From Mycobacterium sp. 1554424.7 (GTDB lineage Bacteria > Actinomycetota > Actinomycetes > Mycobacteriales > Mycobacteriaceae): a stretch of 64,000 nt of DNA. Positions 26,811-34,014 of this stretch are shown here, piece by piece. The stretch is taken from the NCBI RefSeq assembly GCF_001665295.1, contig NZ_LZSE01000018.1, forward strand, positions 1-64,000, in the 5' to 3' direction. Position 1 is the stretch's first letter, and each line of letters starts with the position of its first letter. The notes under the pieces are model-generated. The model made no database searches. It saw nothing but the letters and a program-made list of their open reading frames with translations, and had not been told where the DNA came from. The translations under genes were made by a program, and so were the position numbers.

Positions 26811-27779
26811 CTAAACCCCCAGCTGTTCGCGGACCTTGTCGAGCAGGAATCGCCCGTTCGACACCGGCCGGAACGCGCGCGCAGCGTCCGTGAGGGCGTC
26901 GCGCGACTCCGCGGGCAACTCGATGTCGGCGGCGGCGACGTTGAACTCGAGCTGCTCGAGGCTGGACGCGCCGGGGATGGCCACGACGCCCGGCAGGCTG
27001 ATCAGCCAGGCCAGGGCCACCTGCGCCGGCTTGGCGCCGACCTGCGCCGCAACGTCGCGCAATGTCTGCAGCAGCGGCTCGATGCGGCGCAGGTTCTCGG
27101 TGCCGAAGTAGCGGTTCACCGCGCGAATGCCGCCGGGACGGTTGTCCACGCCGTACTTGCCGCCGAGCAGCCCCTGCTCGAGCGGGCTCCAGGCGATCAC
27201 GATGCGGTTCTCGCGCTCGGCGAAGGGCACCAGGTCCTCGAGCGCGCCGGCGTGGGCGAGCGAGAAATGCACCTGGTTGCTGATCACCGGCCGCCCGAGC
27301 GCAGCGTCGGCCTTGCGCCAGCGCGCCAGCGAGTAGTTGGACACGCCGGCCGCGCCGATCTTGCCGTTGTCGAGCAAATCGCGCATGCCCGGCATGATCA
27401 CCGAATCGGGGACCACCGGGTTGGGCTGGTGAATCTGGTAGAGCGGGATGCGCTCGAGGCCCAGCCGCCGCGCGCTCTCGCGCTCGCGCTGCTTGACGAC
27501 GGCGGGGAAGGGGGCCACCGGGAAGACCTTGCTGGCCACCGCGACCTCGGCGCGCTCGTCCCCGAGCGCCTCGCCGAGGATTCGCTCGCTCTTGCCCAGC
27601 CCGTACACCTCGGCGGTGTCGAACAGCGTCACCCCCAGGGCGCGGGCGCGCTGCACGATGTCGCGCGCGGCGCCCGACGCGTAGCCCTCGCCGTAGCCCC
27701 ACTCCCGCGACCCGAACTGCCACGTGCCCAGGCCGATTCGGCTGACCCGTCCGACCCCGTCGACGTCGAGATATTTCAT
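26811..27779 (-). CDS. Aldo/keto reductase
   Basis: A 322-residue TIM-barrel NADPH reductase with the catalytic tetrad D54, Y59 (LFDTAEVYG), K84 (VASKVFP) and H117 (LYQIHQPN). The C-terminal NADP region is 'LISLPGVVAIPGASSLEQLE'. Start ATG 27779. It lies just downstream of the sensor-domain lipoprotein-like gene on the same strand (20-bp gap), so co-transcription is likely. Confidence 0.92.
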   Translation of the reverse strand: MKYLDVDGVGRVSRIGLGTWQFGSREWGYGEGYASGAARDIVQRARALGVTLFDTAEVYGLGKSERILGEALGDERAEVAVASKVFPVAPFPAVVKQRERESARRLGLERIPLYQIHQPNPVVPDSVIMPGMRDLLDNGKIGAAGVSNYSLARWRKADAALGRPVISNQVHFSLAHAGALEDLVPFAERENRIVIAWSPLEQGLLGGKYGVDNRPGGIRAVNRYFGTENLRRIEPLLQTLRDVAAQVGAKPAQVALAWLISLPGVVAIPGASSLEQLEFNVAAADIELPAESRDALTDAARAFRPVSNGRFLLDKVREQLGV

Positions 27780-27799
27780 GCGGCACACCCTACTGGGCT

Positions 27800-28795
27800 T
27801 CAGCCCGGGATCTTGTTGAGCGCGTAGTTGGCGATGCTGACGGCCGCCTGCCGGGCGCGGCTGCCGTCCGTCGTGCCGTTGGAGGCGACCAGCAGGTCCA
27901 CGACGACGTTGGCCCTGCCCGCGATCGCGCGCGCGAGGCGCACCTGTAGCCCCTTGGGCACGAGGTCCAGCGTGGTGATGCCGTTGCCGGCGTCGGCGGG
28001 GGCGCCCACGGAAAACGGGACGGAACCCCCCTCCGCGAACGTCACGCCGACGCTCTTGCCGCCGCATTGGCGCCATCCGGACAGCACCTGCGCCAGTTGC
28101 GACTGGGCAGTGGGCGCATCGCGGAACGCGATGACCACCTGGAGGACCTCCATCGACTTCAACAGGCTGCGCGTGTCGGAGAACTTCTGCGCGTGGTAGC
28201 CCGCGATGGCGTCGGTGGTGTAGGCGTCCGGGACGCCGGGGCCGATGCTGCCCCAGCATTCCGGGCGGTCGACGGAGCCGTCGTCGGCGGATCTGCCCGC
28301 ATGGTCGCGGGTCGGGCCGGCCTCGAGGTTCTGGTCGTCGGTGATGGTCTTCAGGTCGTCGAGGCCGGGCAGGATCGTGGCGATGGCGTCCGGCGCGACC
28401 GTCGGCCCCGGCGGCGCCGCCGCGGTGGTGGCCGGTGCCCCCGGGCGGTTCGGGGCGGACGTGAACGCGGCCAGCGCGGCCCACGCGACCAGGGCGAGGA
28501 CCGCGACGCCGATGATCGCGTACGACACCGCCACCGCGGCCAGCGCGCGGTTGCGGCCGAGCTCGCCCGTGCGGCGGATCTGCCCCAGCGCCAGGTGCCC
28601 CAGCATGGCGCCGACGGGCGGCGAGGCGAAGGCGAATACCAGCGACCGCGTGGCCATCGCGTTGACGGGCGGGCGGTAGGGCTCCGCAGGCGGCGGGGGG
28701 ACGACCGGCGGTTGCACCGGCGGGGCGGCGGGTGGCACGCGACCGAGCGGGTCGTAACTGAGCGGGCCGTACCCGTAGGGATCCTGAGGATTCAC
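27800..28795 (-). CDS. Membrane protein with PknH-like extracellular sensor domain
   Basis: A 331-residue protein. A proline-rich cytoplasmic N-terminus is followed by a DUF4190-type pair of membrane helices (about 50-115). The external domain (about 150-331) has the paired cysteines in 'CWGSIGPG' and 'RQCGGKSVGV' seen in PknH-like sensor domains. It lacks a kinase domain. GTG 28795 is supported by AAGGAGG. It probably binds a ligand at the cell surface. Confidence 0.85.
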   Translation of the reverse strand: MNPQDPYGYGPLSYDPLGRVPPAAPPVQPPVVPPPPAEPYRPPVNAMATRSLVFAFASPPVGAMLGHLALGQIRRTGELGRNRALAAVAVSYAIIGVAVLALVAWAALAAFTSAPNRPGAPATTAAAPPGPTVAPDAIATILPGLDDLKTITDDQNLEAGPTRDHAGRSADDGSVDRPECWGSIGPGVPDAYTTDAIAGYHAQKFSDTRSLLKSMEVLQVVIAFRDAPTAQSQLAQVLSGWRQCGGKSVGVTFAEGGSVPFSVGAPADAGNGITTLDLVPKGLQVRLARAIAGRANVVVDLLVASNGTTDGSRARQAAVSIANYALNKIPG

Positions 28796-28916
28796 GCCAG
28801 TGGCCTCCTTAGCCCGGCATCCTGACCCGAATGTAGCCGAGCGGCGGAGCTCCGTCGAAGCGGCAATTCCTCCAAGGCCACGTTTGAGAAACCCCTGCCC
28901 GGGTACGTGGGCAACC

Positions 28917-29423
28917 GTGGGTTTCCTCGTCGAGACGTGGCCAGAAAACTGGCACCGCAGCCGGCTGTTTCGGATCCTCAGCCTCGGCGGGTACGTCGCC
29001 TTCAACCTGCCCCGGGTAGTGACGGGATTGGGCGCGGTCCTACTCGTCGGCATCGCAGTCACGCACGTCTATGCTCTGGTAACACAGGCCACCCAGGGGA
29101 CGCTGCCCTGGTTTTTCGTGGCGTACGCCGTCGCGGTGATCGCCGGTTGCCTGCTGGTGGCCGTCGCCTTGCCGGTGGGCCGCAATCCCCATGTGGCACA
29201 GGCGGGTTGGTATTTCGGCAGCCTGCTTTCGGTCGTCGTGATCGGCGTTGACGTCGTCACCCGGGTGGCCTGTCTGCCCACCCTGACGGGCCTGACGGGG
29301 CGCTGGGATTTCGCGCCGGCATCGTTCGCGTTCGCGTTCGCGGGCGCCTTCCTCGCACTGCACTCCTCGGTGCTGCTCGGCATCAACGTCGCCTATCCGC
29401 GGCGGCAGCAGTGGCAGGACTGA
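28917..29423 (+). CDS. Integral membrane protein, Rv0219-like
   Basis: A 168-residue protein with four membrane helices (about 25-50, 60-82, 90-115 and 135-160). It is immediately upstream of the cytochrome b-molybdopterin fusion (16-bp gap), as Rv0219 is beside Rv0218 in M. tuberculosis. GTG 28917 (MGFLVETWPENWHRSRLFR) is chosen; longer in-frame starts exist but lack a ribosome site. It may be a subunit or assembly partner of the oxidoreductase (inference). Confidence 0.75.
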   Translation: MGFLVETWPENWHRSRLFRILSLGGYVAFNLPRVVTGLGAVLLVGIAVTHVYALVTQATQGTLPWFFVAYAVAVIAGCLLVAVALPVGRNPHVAQAGWYFGSLLSVVVIGVDVVTRVACLPTLTGLTGRWDFAPASFAFAFAGAFLALHSSVLLGINVAYPRRQQWQD

Positions 29424-29439
29424 GCGAGGACGCCGCGAC

Positions 29440-30942
29440 ATGACCCAGGCCGTGATACCGCTGGACTACCCGGCTTGGCTGCGCATCGACCACTGGCTCA
29501 ACGTCCTGTTCCTAACCCTCTTGCTGCGCAGCGGCATCGAGATCCTCTCCACGCATCCCAAGCTGTATTGGCGGGACGACAGCAAGCCCGGCACCGAGTG
29601 GGCGCGGTTCACCACCAAGACGATGCCGACCGACAAGCTCTACGACACCCTCGACGAGGAGGAGGACTACAGCCCGCTGATCGCTCTGCCCGGCCACAAG
29701 AGGCTCGGCATGGGCCGGCACTGGCATTTCATCTCGGTGATCGGCTGGGTGCTGGTGGGGCTGTCCTACTACGTGCTGCTGTTCGCCACCGGCCAGTGGC
29801 ATCGGTACTGGCCGCAGTCGTGGGCGACCTTCGTCGAAGCCGGCAACGACATCCTGACGTATGCGACGTTCAACCTGCCCCCGCTGTTGCCCAACGAACC
29901 GCTGGACGCCATCCAGAAGCTGACCTATGCGGGCGTGATCTTCCTGCTGGCCCCGTTCCAAATCCTCACCGGCGCGGCACAATCCCCGGCGATCGAGGCG
30001 CGGTTTCCCTGGTTCGTGCGGCTCTGGGGCGGCCGGCAATCCGCTCGCAGCCTGCACTTCCTCGGGCTGGTCGCGTTCGTGGTGTTCATCGCGATCCACC
30101 TGGCGATGGTCTTCTTCTGGGGCTGGGGTCCGCTCAACGCCTCGATGATCTTCGGCTCGGTCCGCAACGTCACGCTGGCGGTCGTGTTGTCGTTCGTGAT
30201 CATCGGCGCGATCGTCGCCGTGCACGTCGCGGCCACCGTGTGGAGCCTGCGCAAGCCGGTCCAGGTCCGCCGCATCCTGGGCGCCGTCGTCACCCGGGCG
30301 CGGCTGATCCTGCTGCGCCCGTTGGACTCCCGGCAGGACTACCCGGAGCGGATGCTGTCGGAGGAGCACCGCGTCAACGGCAAGCCGCCGTGTTCGGCCG
30401 AGTACAAGGTGATGGCGGTGCACAACTTCGTCGACTGGCGGCTGCGCGTCGGCGGGCTCGTCGAGGAACCGATGACGTTCGATCTCGCCGCGCTGCGCGC
30501 CCTGGCCGCGCCGCAGCGGCAACGGGTCTTGCACAACTGCGTGCAGGGCTGGACGAGCATCGGCGAGTGGACGGGGCTTTCGCTGGCCGCGCTCGCCGAC
30601 CGGGTGCGCCCGCTTCCCCAGGCGCGCTTTGTGTGTTTCCTGACGATGCAGGACACCGGGCGCGACGAGCCGAGCGCGCAGGGCGAGGGGCAGTTCTACG
30701 AGGTGGTGGATCTCGAACTGGCCTACAAGCCGCAGACCATCCTGGCGTATGAGATGAACGGAAAGCCGTTGCCCATCAAGCACGGTGCACCGCTGCGGCT
30801 GCGCGTGGAGACCCAGGTCGGCTTCAAGATGGCCAAGTGGATCAGCGCGATCGAGTTCGTCGACGACCACCGCGGCATCGGTTACGGCCTGGGCGGCTGG
30901 CGAGAGGACAACGTGCATTACGACAAGGACGTGGAGATCTAG
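29440..30942 (+). CDS. Cytochrome b561-type / molybdopterin oxidoreductase fusion, Rv0218-like
   Basis: A 500-residue fusion. Residues 1-280 form a membrane cytochrome b-like domain of about five helices with candidate haem histidines ('RIDHWLNVLF', 'GRHWHFISV', 'SLHFLGL', 'AIHLAMVF'). Residues about 310-500 form a sulfite-oxidase-type molybdopterin domain with the molybdenum-ligand cysteine C367 in 'VLHNCVQGW'. It probably moves electrons between a substrate oxidised or reduced by Mo and the membrane quinone pool. It is coupled to the small membrane gene upstream and a Cys-rich gene downstream. Confidence 0.88.
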   Translation: MTQAVIPLDYPAWLRIDHWLNVLFLTLLLRSGIEILSTHPKLYWRDDSKPGTEWARFTTKTMPTDKLYDTLDEEEDYSPLIALPGHKRLGMGRHWHFISVIGWVLVGLSYYVLLFATGQWHRYWPQSWATFVEAGNDILTYATFNLPPLLPNEPLDAIQKLTYAGVIFLLAPFQILTGAAQSPAIEARFPWFVRLWGGRQSARSLHFLGLVAFVVFIAIHLAMVFFWGWGPLNASMIFGSVRNVTLAVVLSFVIIGAIVAVHVAATVWSLRKPVQVRRILGAVVTRARLILLRPLDSRQDYPERMLSEEHRVNGKPPCSAEYKVMAVHNFVDWRLRVGGLVEEPMTFDLAALRALAAPQRQRVLHNCVQGWTSIGEWTGLSLAALADRVRPLPQARFVCFLTMQDTGRDEPSAQGEGQFYEVVDLELAYKPQTILAYEMNGKPLPIKHGAPLRLRVETQVGFKMAKWISAIEFVDDHRGIGYGLGGWREDNVHYDKDVEI

Positions 30943-30944
30943 GC

Positions 30945-31217
30945 GTGAACCCGGAGCTGACCGCCCTGGACGCAACCGCCCGCGAGCGGGTGGCCGACCA
31001 GATCGCGGCCAAGGGTGGGTACTGCGAATGCTGCGGCGCAAAGGAATTCGACGTCGGCGATGCGCTGTATCTCGGTTTCCTGTTCCTGGACGAGGATCCC
31101 GACGCGTACATGGTCGCGCTGACCTGTCGCAACCCGGAATGCGCCACGCCGCGCACCGGAATCGTGCTGGGCGGCAACGACTTTCTCAGCGACGGGGGCC
31201 GAAGCGCTTCGCCTTAG
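30945..31217 (+). CDS. Small zinc-ribbon-like protein
   Basis: A 90-residue soluble protein with C27/C29/C30 (YCECCG) and C61/C66 (CRNPEC), suggesting a metal-binding ribbon. GTG 30945 lies two bases after the stop of the molybdopterin fusion, so it belongs to the same operon. It could be a maturation or electron-transfer factor; this is inference. Its 3' end overlaps the opposing gene by 32 bases. Confidence 0.72.
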   Translation: MNPELTALDATARERVADQIAAKGGYCECCGAKEFDVGDALYLGFLFLDEDPDAYMVALTCRNPECATPRTGIVLGGNDFLSDGGRSASP

Positions 31218-31554
31218 CGGGCGGGCTGTCGGCGAAGTTCGGTTGGGCGAGCCGGAAACGCCCGATCAGGTGGTTCACCGAGCGCAGCTCGGTTCGCAAC
31301 GCGTCGAGGGTGCGCTCGTCGGTGTCGGTCAGTCGGCCCAGCGAGCTGTAGTGCACCAGCCGGCGTAGCCGCCCGGCCAGCACCGTGCCCCACCGGATGC
31401 TGAAGTCGTAGCGTTGCCCTTCGCTGATCGGCGTCTCGTCGTCTAGCCTGGCAAGGTCCTTGAGCGCCTCGATCTGTCCGGTGATCAGCTCGACGTCGCC
31501 GTCGATGGCCACCGCTTGTCCCGCCGACCGTGTGGGGTTTCGTGTCGCGCTCAT
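31186..31554 (-). CDS. Conserved hypothetical protein
   Basis: A 122-residue, mainly helical, charged protein without signal or membrane segment. I do not recognise the family. It lies 16 bases downstream of the secreted beta-propeller-like gene on the same strand and is probably co-transcribed. The C-terminus (ADSPPAKAKRFGPRR) overlaps the convergent zinc-ribbon-like gene. Confidence 0.65.
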   Translation of the reverse strand: MSATRNPTRSAGQAVAIDGDVELITGQIEALKDLARLDDETPISEGQRYDFSIRWGTVLAGRLRRLVHYSSLGRLTDTDERTLDALRTELRSVNHLIGRFRLAQPNFADSPPAKAKRFGPRR

Positions 31555-31570
31555 CGGTTTCTCCCTTGCA

Positions 31571-32626
31571 TCACAGGTGCGGCTTGGCGACGCTGACCAC
31601 GTAGGGCGTGCCCGCCAGGGTGAGGTATACGCGGTGGGGCCCGATGGCCATGCCCGAGGGGCGCGCGGATTGCGCGGCGCCGGTGGGCAGGGCGGTCCGG
31701 TAATTAGTCACGCGGATCACCGGAATCTTCTGGTCCGGGAAGCCGGTGAAGCTGTCCGCCTCGAGCACGACGACCTCGCGGTCGGTGGCCGCGTAGATCC
31801 GGGTGTCGTCGGTGCCGAGCTCGCGGATCGGCGCTCCTAGCCGGGCGCTCGCCAGCACTTGCATTCCCCGCCCGCCGCGGCGCGAGTCGACGGCGTAGAG
31901 CGTGCTGCTGTCGTGGCCGGCCACGTAGTTGCGGGTGTCCGCGGCGCCGTCACCGGCCGACACCGCGACGTCCATGCCCAGCGAACCGCGTCGCTGTGGC
32001 GGGGATGAGAAGCCCTCGTAATAGCGGATTCCCGACGGCGCGTAGGCGTGGTAGTCGATCTTTCGCCCGCGATTGGCGCCGTCGATGCTGTCCGCGGGAT
32101 CGTCACCGACCGGGGCGGTGGGCAGCTTGCGGAAGCCGTACTGGTCCACCGGCGTCACCGCCGTTCCGTCCGCCGAGAGGGCGAGCAATATCCGCATCCC
32201 GGCGTCCTCGGCCAGATATGCCGGGGCCGGTCCCGCGTCGAAATCCGCGGTCTGGCGGAGGCTTTCCAGGTCGACGGCGGCCACCCTGCCGCGCTGCGGC
32301 TGCGGCACGAACACGACCCGGTCGTCTTTCTGGCTGATCTGCAGGTTGCGACCCACCGGCATCGGCGCGGACAGCCGCGTGTTCGCGTCGCCGGCACGGT
32401 CGCCGCCCGTCACCGCGGCCAGCCGGTCGTCGTCGGTGATCGCGACCAGGGCGTGGGTGCGATACGACCAGACCGGTTGGCGCAGCGCCGCGCCCACGTG
32501 CCACAGCGCCACCTCGGGGGCGCTCTCCAGCGACGTCCCCGGCGCCGCGGAGCCCGGCGCCACCGCGACCGCGCCGATCGCGCAGGCCGCGCCCAGGCGT
32601 CGCATCCCTCGAGACCAGCGGGTCAT
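31571..32626 (-). CDS. Secreted beta-propeller-like protein, conserved mycobacterial
   Basis: A 351-residue protein with an N-terminal signal peptide (cleavage near residue 27, after a hydrophobic AACAIGAVAVAPGSA stretch). Repeated blade-like segments follow, such as 'RVAAVDLESLRQ', 'TLYAVDSRRGG' and 'RIYAATDREVVVLEADS', consistent with a YVTN/WD-type propeller. It is likely periplasmic or cell-wall associated, with a binding role; the ligand is unknown. Confidence 0.75.
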   Translation of the reverse strand: MTRWSRGMRRLGAACAIGAVAVAPGSAAPGTSLESAPEVALWHVGAALRQPVWSYRTHALVAITDDDRLAAVTGGDRAGDANTRLSAPMPVGRNLQISQKDDRVVFVPQPQRGRVAAVDLESLRQTADFDAGPAPAYLAEDAGMRILLALSADGTAVTPVDQYGFRKLPTAPVGDDPADSIDGANRGRKIDYHAYAPSGIRYYEGFSSPPQRRGSLGMDVAVSAGDGAADTRNYVAGHDSSTLYAVDSRRGGRGMQVLASARLGAPIRELGTDDTRIYAATDREVVVLEADSFTGFPDQKIPVIRVTNYRTALPTGAAQSARPSGMAIGPHRVYLTLAGTPYVVSVAKPHL

Positions 32627-32785
32627 TTCGGAGAATTACCCCAACCCGCGCACCTCACACGCGTTTTTTGTTGCCGCGACGCGCGTCGTTTGGTGCCCGC
32701 GTCGCTCGGGTAGCCGCTCCAGAGCGCGCAACAGCCCGCGCGCGGACATGCAAGCACGATGTGTAAGCAGATGGGGAGGGACATC

Positions 32786-33346
32786 ATGGCAGAGACCGCC
32801 ATCAAGTCACGCTCCGATGTGGTCGACTTTCTGGTCAGCCAGCACGAGCGGATCAAGTCGATGTTCGCCGAGACGCTGTCGGCCTCGGGGAAGGAACGGG
32901 AGAAGGCCTTCGTAGAACTCCGGCGACTGCTCGCGGTGCACGAGACCGCCGAGGAGGAGATCGTGCACCCGCGTGCCAAGCGGAAGATCGCCGCTGGCGA
33001 CGCGGTGGTGGACAAGCGCCTGGAAGAGGAGCACGAAGCCAAGACGGTGCTGCAGAAGCTGGAAAAGCTCGACGTCGACAGCGAGGAGTTCACCCGCCAG
33101 CTGACCGAACTCCGGGACGCCGTAATCGACCACGCCGAGCATGAGGAGAAGGACGAATTCGCCAAGCTGGGTGAGGAATTGAACGACGACGAGCTGGCCA
33201 GGATGGGCCGCGCCGCCAAGCTCGCCGAGGCGATCGCGCCGACCCGGCCGCACCCGGGGGTCGAGTCCCAGGCGGCCAACCTGACCGCGGGCCCGTTCGC
33301 CGCGATGATGGACCGGGCCCGTGACGCCATCATGGGCAAGGGTTGA
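32786..33346 (+). CDS. Hemerythrin HHE cation-binding domain protein
   Basis: A 186-residue four-helix protein with metal ligands H20, H52, E56, H83, H116 and E120 ('SQHERIK', 'VHETAEEEIVHP', 'EEHEAK', 'DHAEHEEKDEF'). This matches the hemerythrin/HHE pattern for a di-iron centre. GGGGAGG precedes ATG 32786. It may sense or bind O2, NO or peroxide. It is directly followed by udgX, which begins 15 bases after its stop, so the two are likely an operon. Confidence 0.92.
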   Translation: MAETAIKSRSDVVDFLVSQHERIKSMFAETLSASGKEREKAFVELRRLLAVHETAEEEIVHPRAKRKIAAGDAVVDKRLEEEHEAKTVLQKLEKLDVDSEEFTRQLTELRDAVIDHAEHEEKDEFAKLGEELNDDELARMGRAAKLAEAIAPTRPHPGVESQAANLTAGPFAAMMDRARDAIMGKG

Positions 33347-33360
33347 TCCCGGCCCGAATC

Positions 33361-34014
33361 ATGGCCGCGCCCAAGACCAGCGCCGCGCGCTACCTGCCTC
33401 AGGATCGGGGGCTGGATTCGCTGAAAACCGCGGCCGAGCGCTGCCACGGTTGCCCGTTGTTCGCCGACGCCACCCAGACGGTGTTCGGCCACGGGCACCG
33501 CGGCGCGCCCATCATGCTGGTGGGCGAGCAGCCGGGGGACCAGGAGGACCGCGCGGGCCTGCCCTTCGTCGGGCCCGCGGGCCGGCTGCTGGCCCGCGCG
33601 CTCGACGACGCCGGCATCGACGCGACGCTGACCTATCAGACCAACGCGGTCAAGCATTTCAAGTTCACCCGTAAGGGCGGCAAGCGCCGCATCCACCAGA
33701 AACCGAGCCGCACCGAAGTCGTCGCGTGCCGCCCGTGGCTGATCGCCGAGATCGAGGCGGTGGCACCGCGGGTGATCGTGTGCCTGGGTGCGACGGCCGC
33801 GCAATCGCTTCTGGGAGCGGACTTTCGGGTGTCGGCCCAGCGCGGCGAGGTGATCGCGCTGCCCGCCGCTGTGGACGTCGAGGTGACGCCCGAGCCGATC
33901 GTGGTCGCGACCGTGCACCCGTCGGCGGTGCTGCGCGACCGCAGCGAATCCCACGACGAGGCCTACCGGCTATTCGTCGACGACCTGCGCGGCGCGCGTT
34001 CGGGACTCGGCTAG
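33361..34014 (+). CDS. udgX: UdgX family uracil-DNA binding/glycosylase-like protein
   Basis: A 217-residue family-4-like uracil-DNA glycosylase relative. Motif A is GEQPGDQED and motif B is HPSAVLR. The diagnostic KRRIH insertion is at 108-112; its His (H112) aligns with the residue through which M. smegmatis UdgX forms a covalent bond with uracil-containing DNA. An N-terminal CHGCPLF cysteine motif probably belongs to the 4Fe-4S site. Start ATG 33361. The 3' 45 bases overlap the opposing FAD/FeS gene. Confidence 0.93.
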   Translation: MAAPKTSAARYLPQDRGLDSLKTAAERCHGCPLFADATQTVFGHGHRGAPIMLVGEQPGDQEDRAGLPFVGPAGRLLARALDDAGIDATLTYQTNAVKHFKFTRKGGKRRIHQKPSRTEVVACRPWLIAEIEAVAPRVIVCLGATAAQSLLGADFRVSAQRGEVIALPAAVDVEVTPEPIVVATVHPSAVLRDRSESHDEAYRLFVDDLRGARSGLG

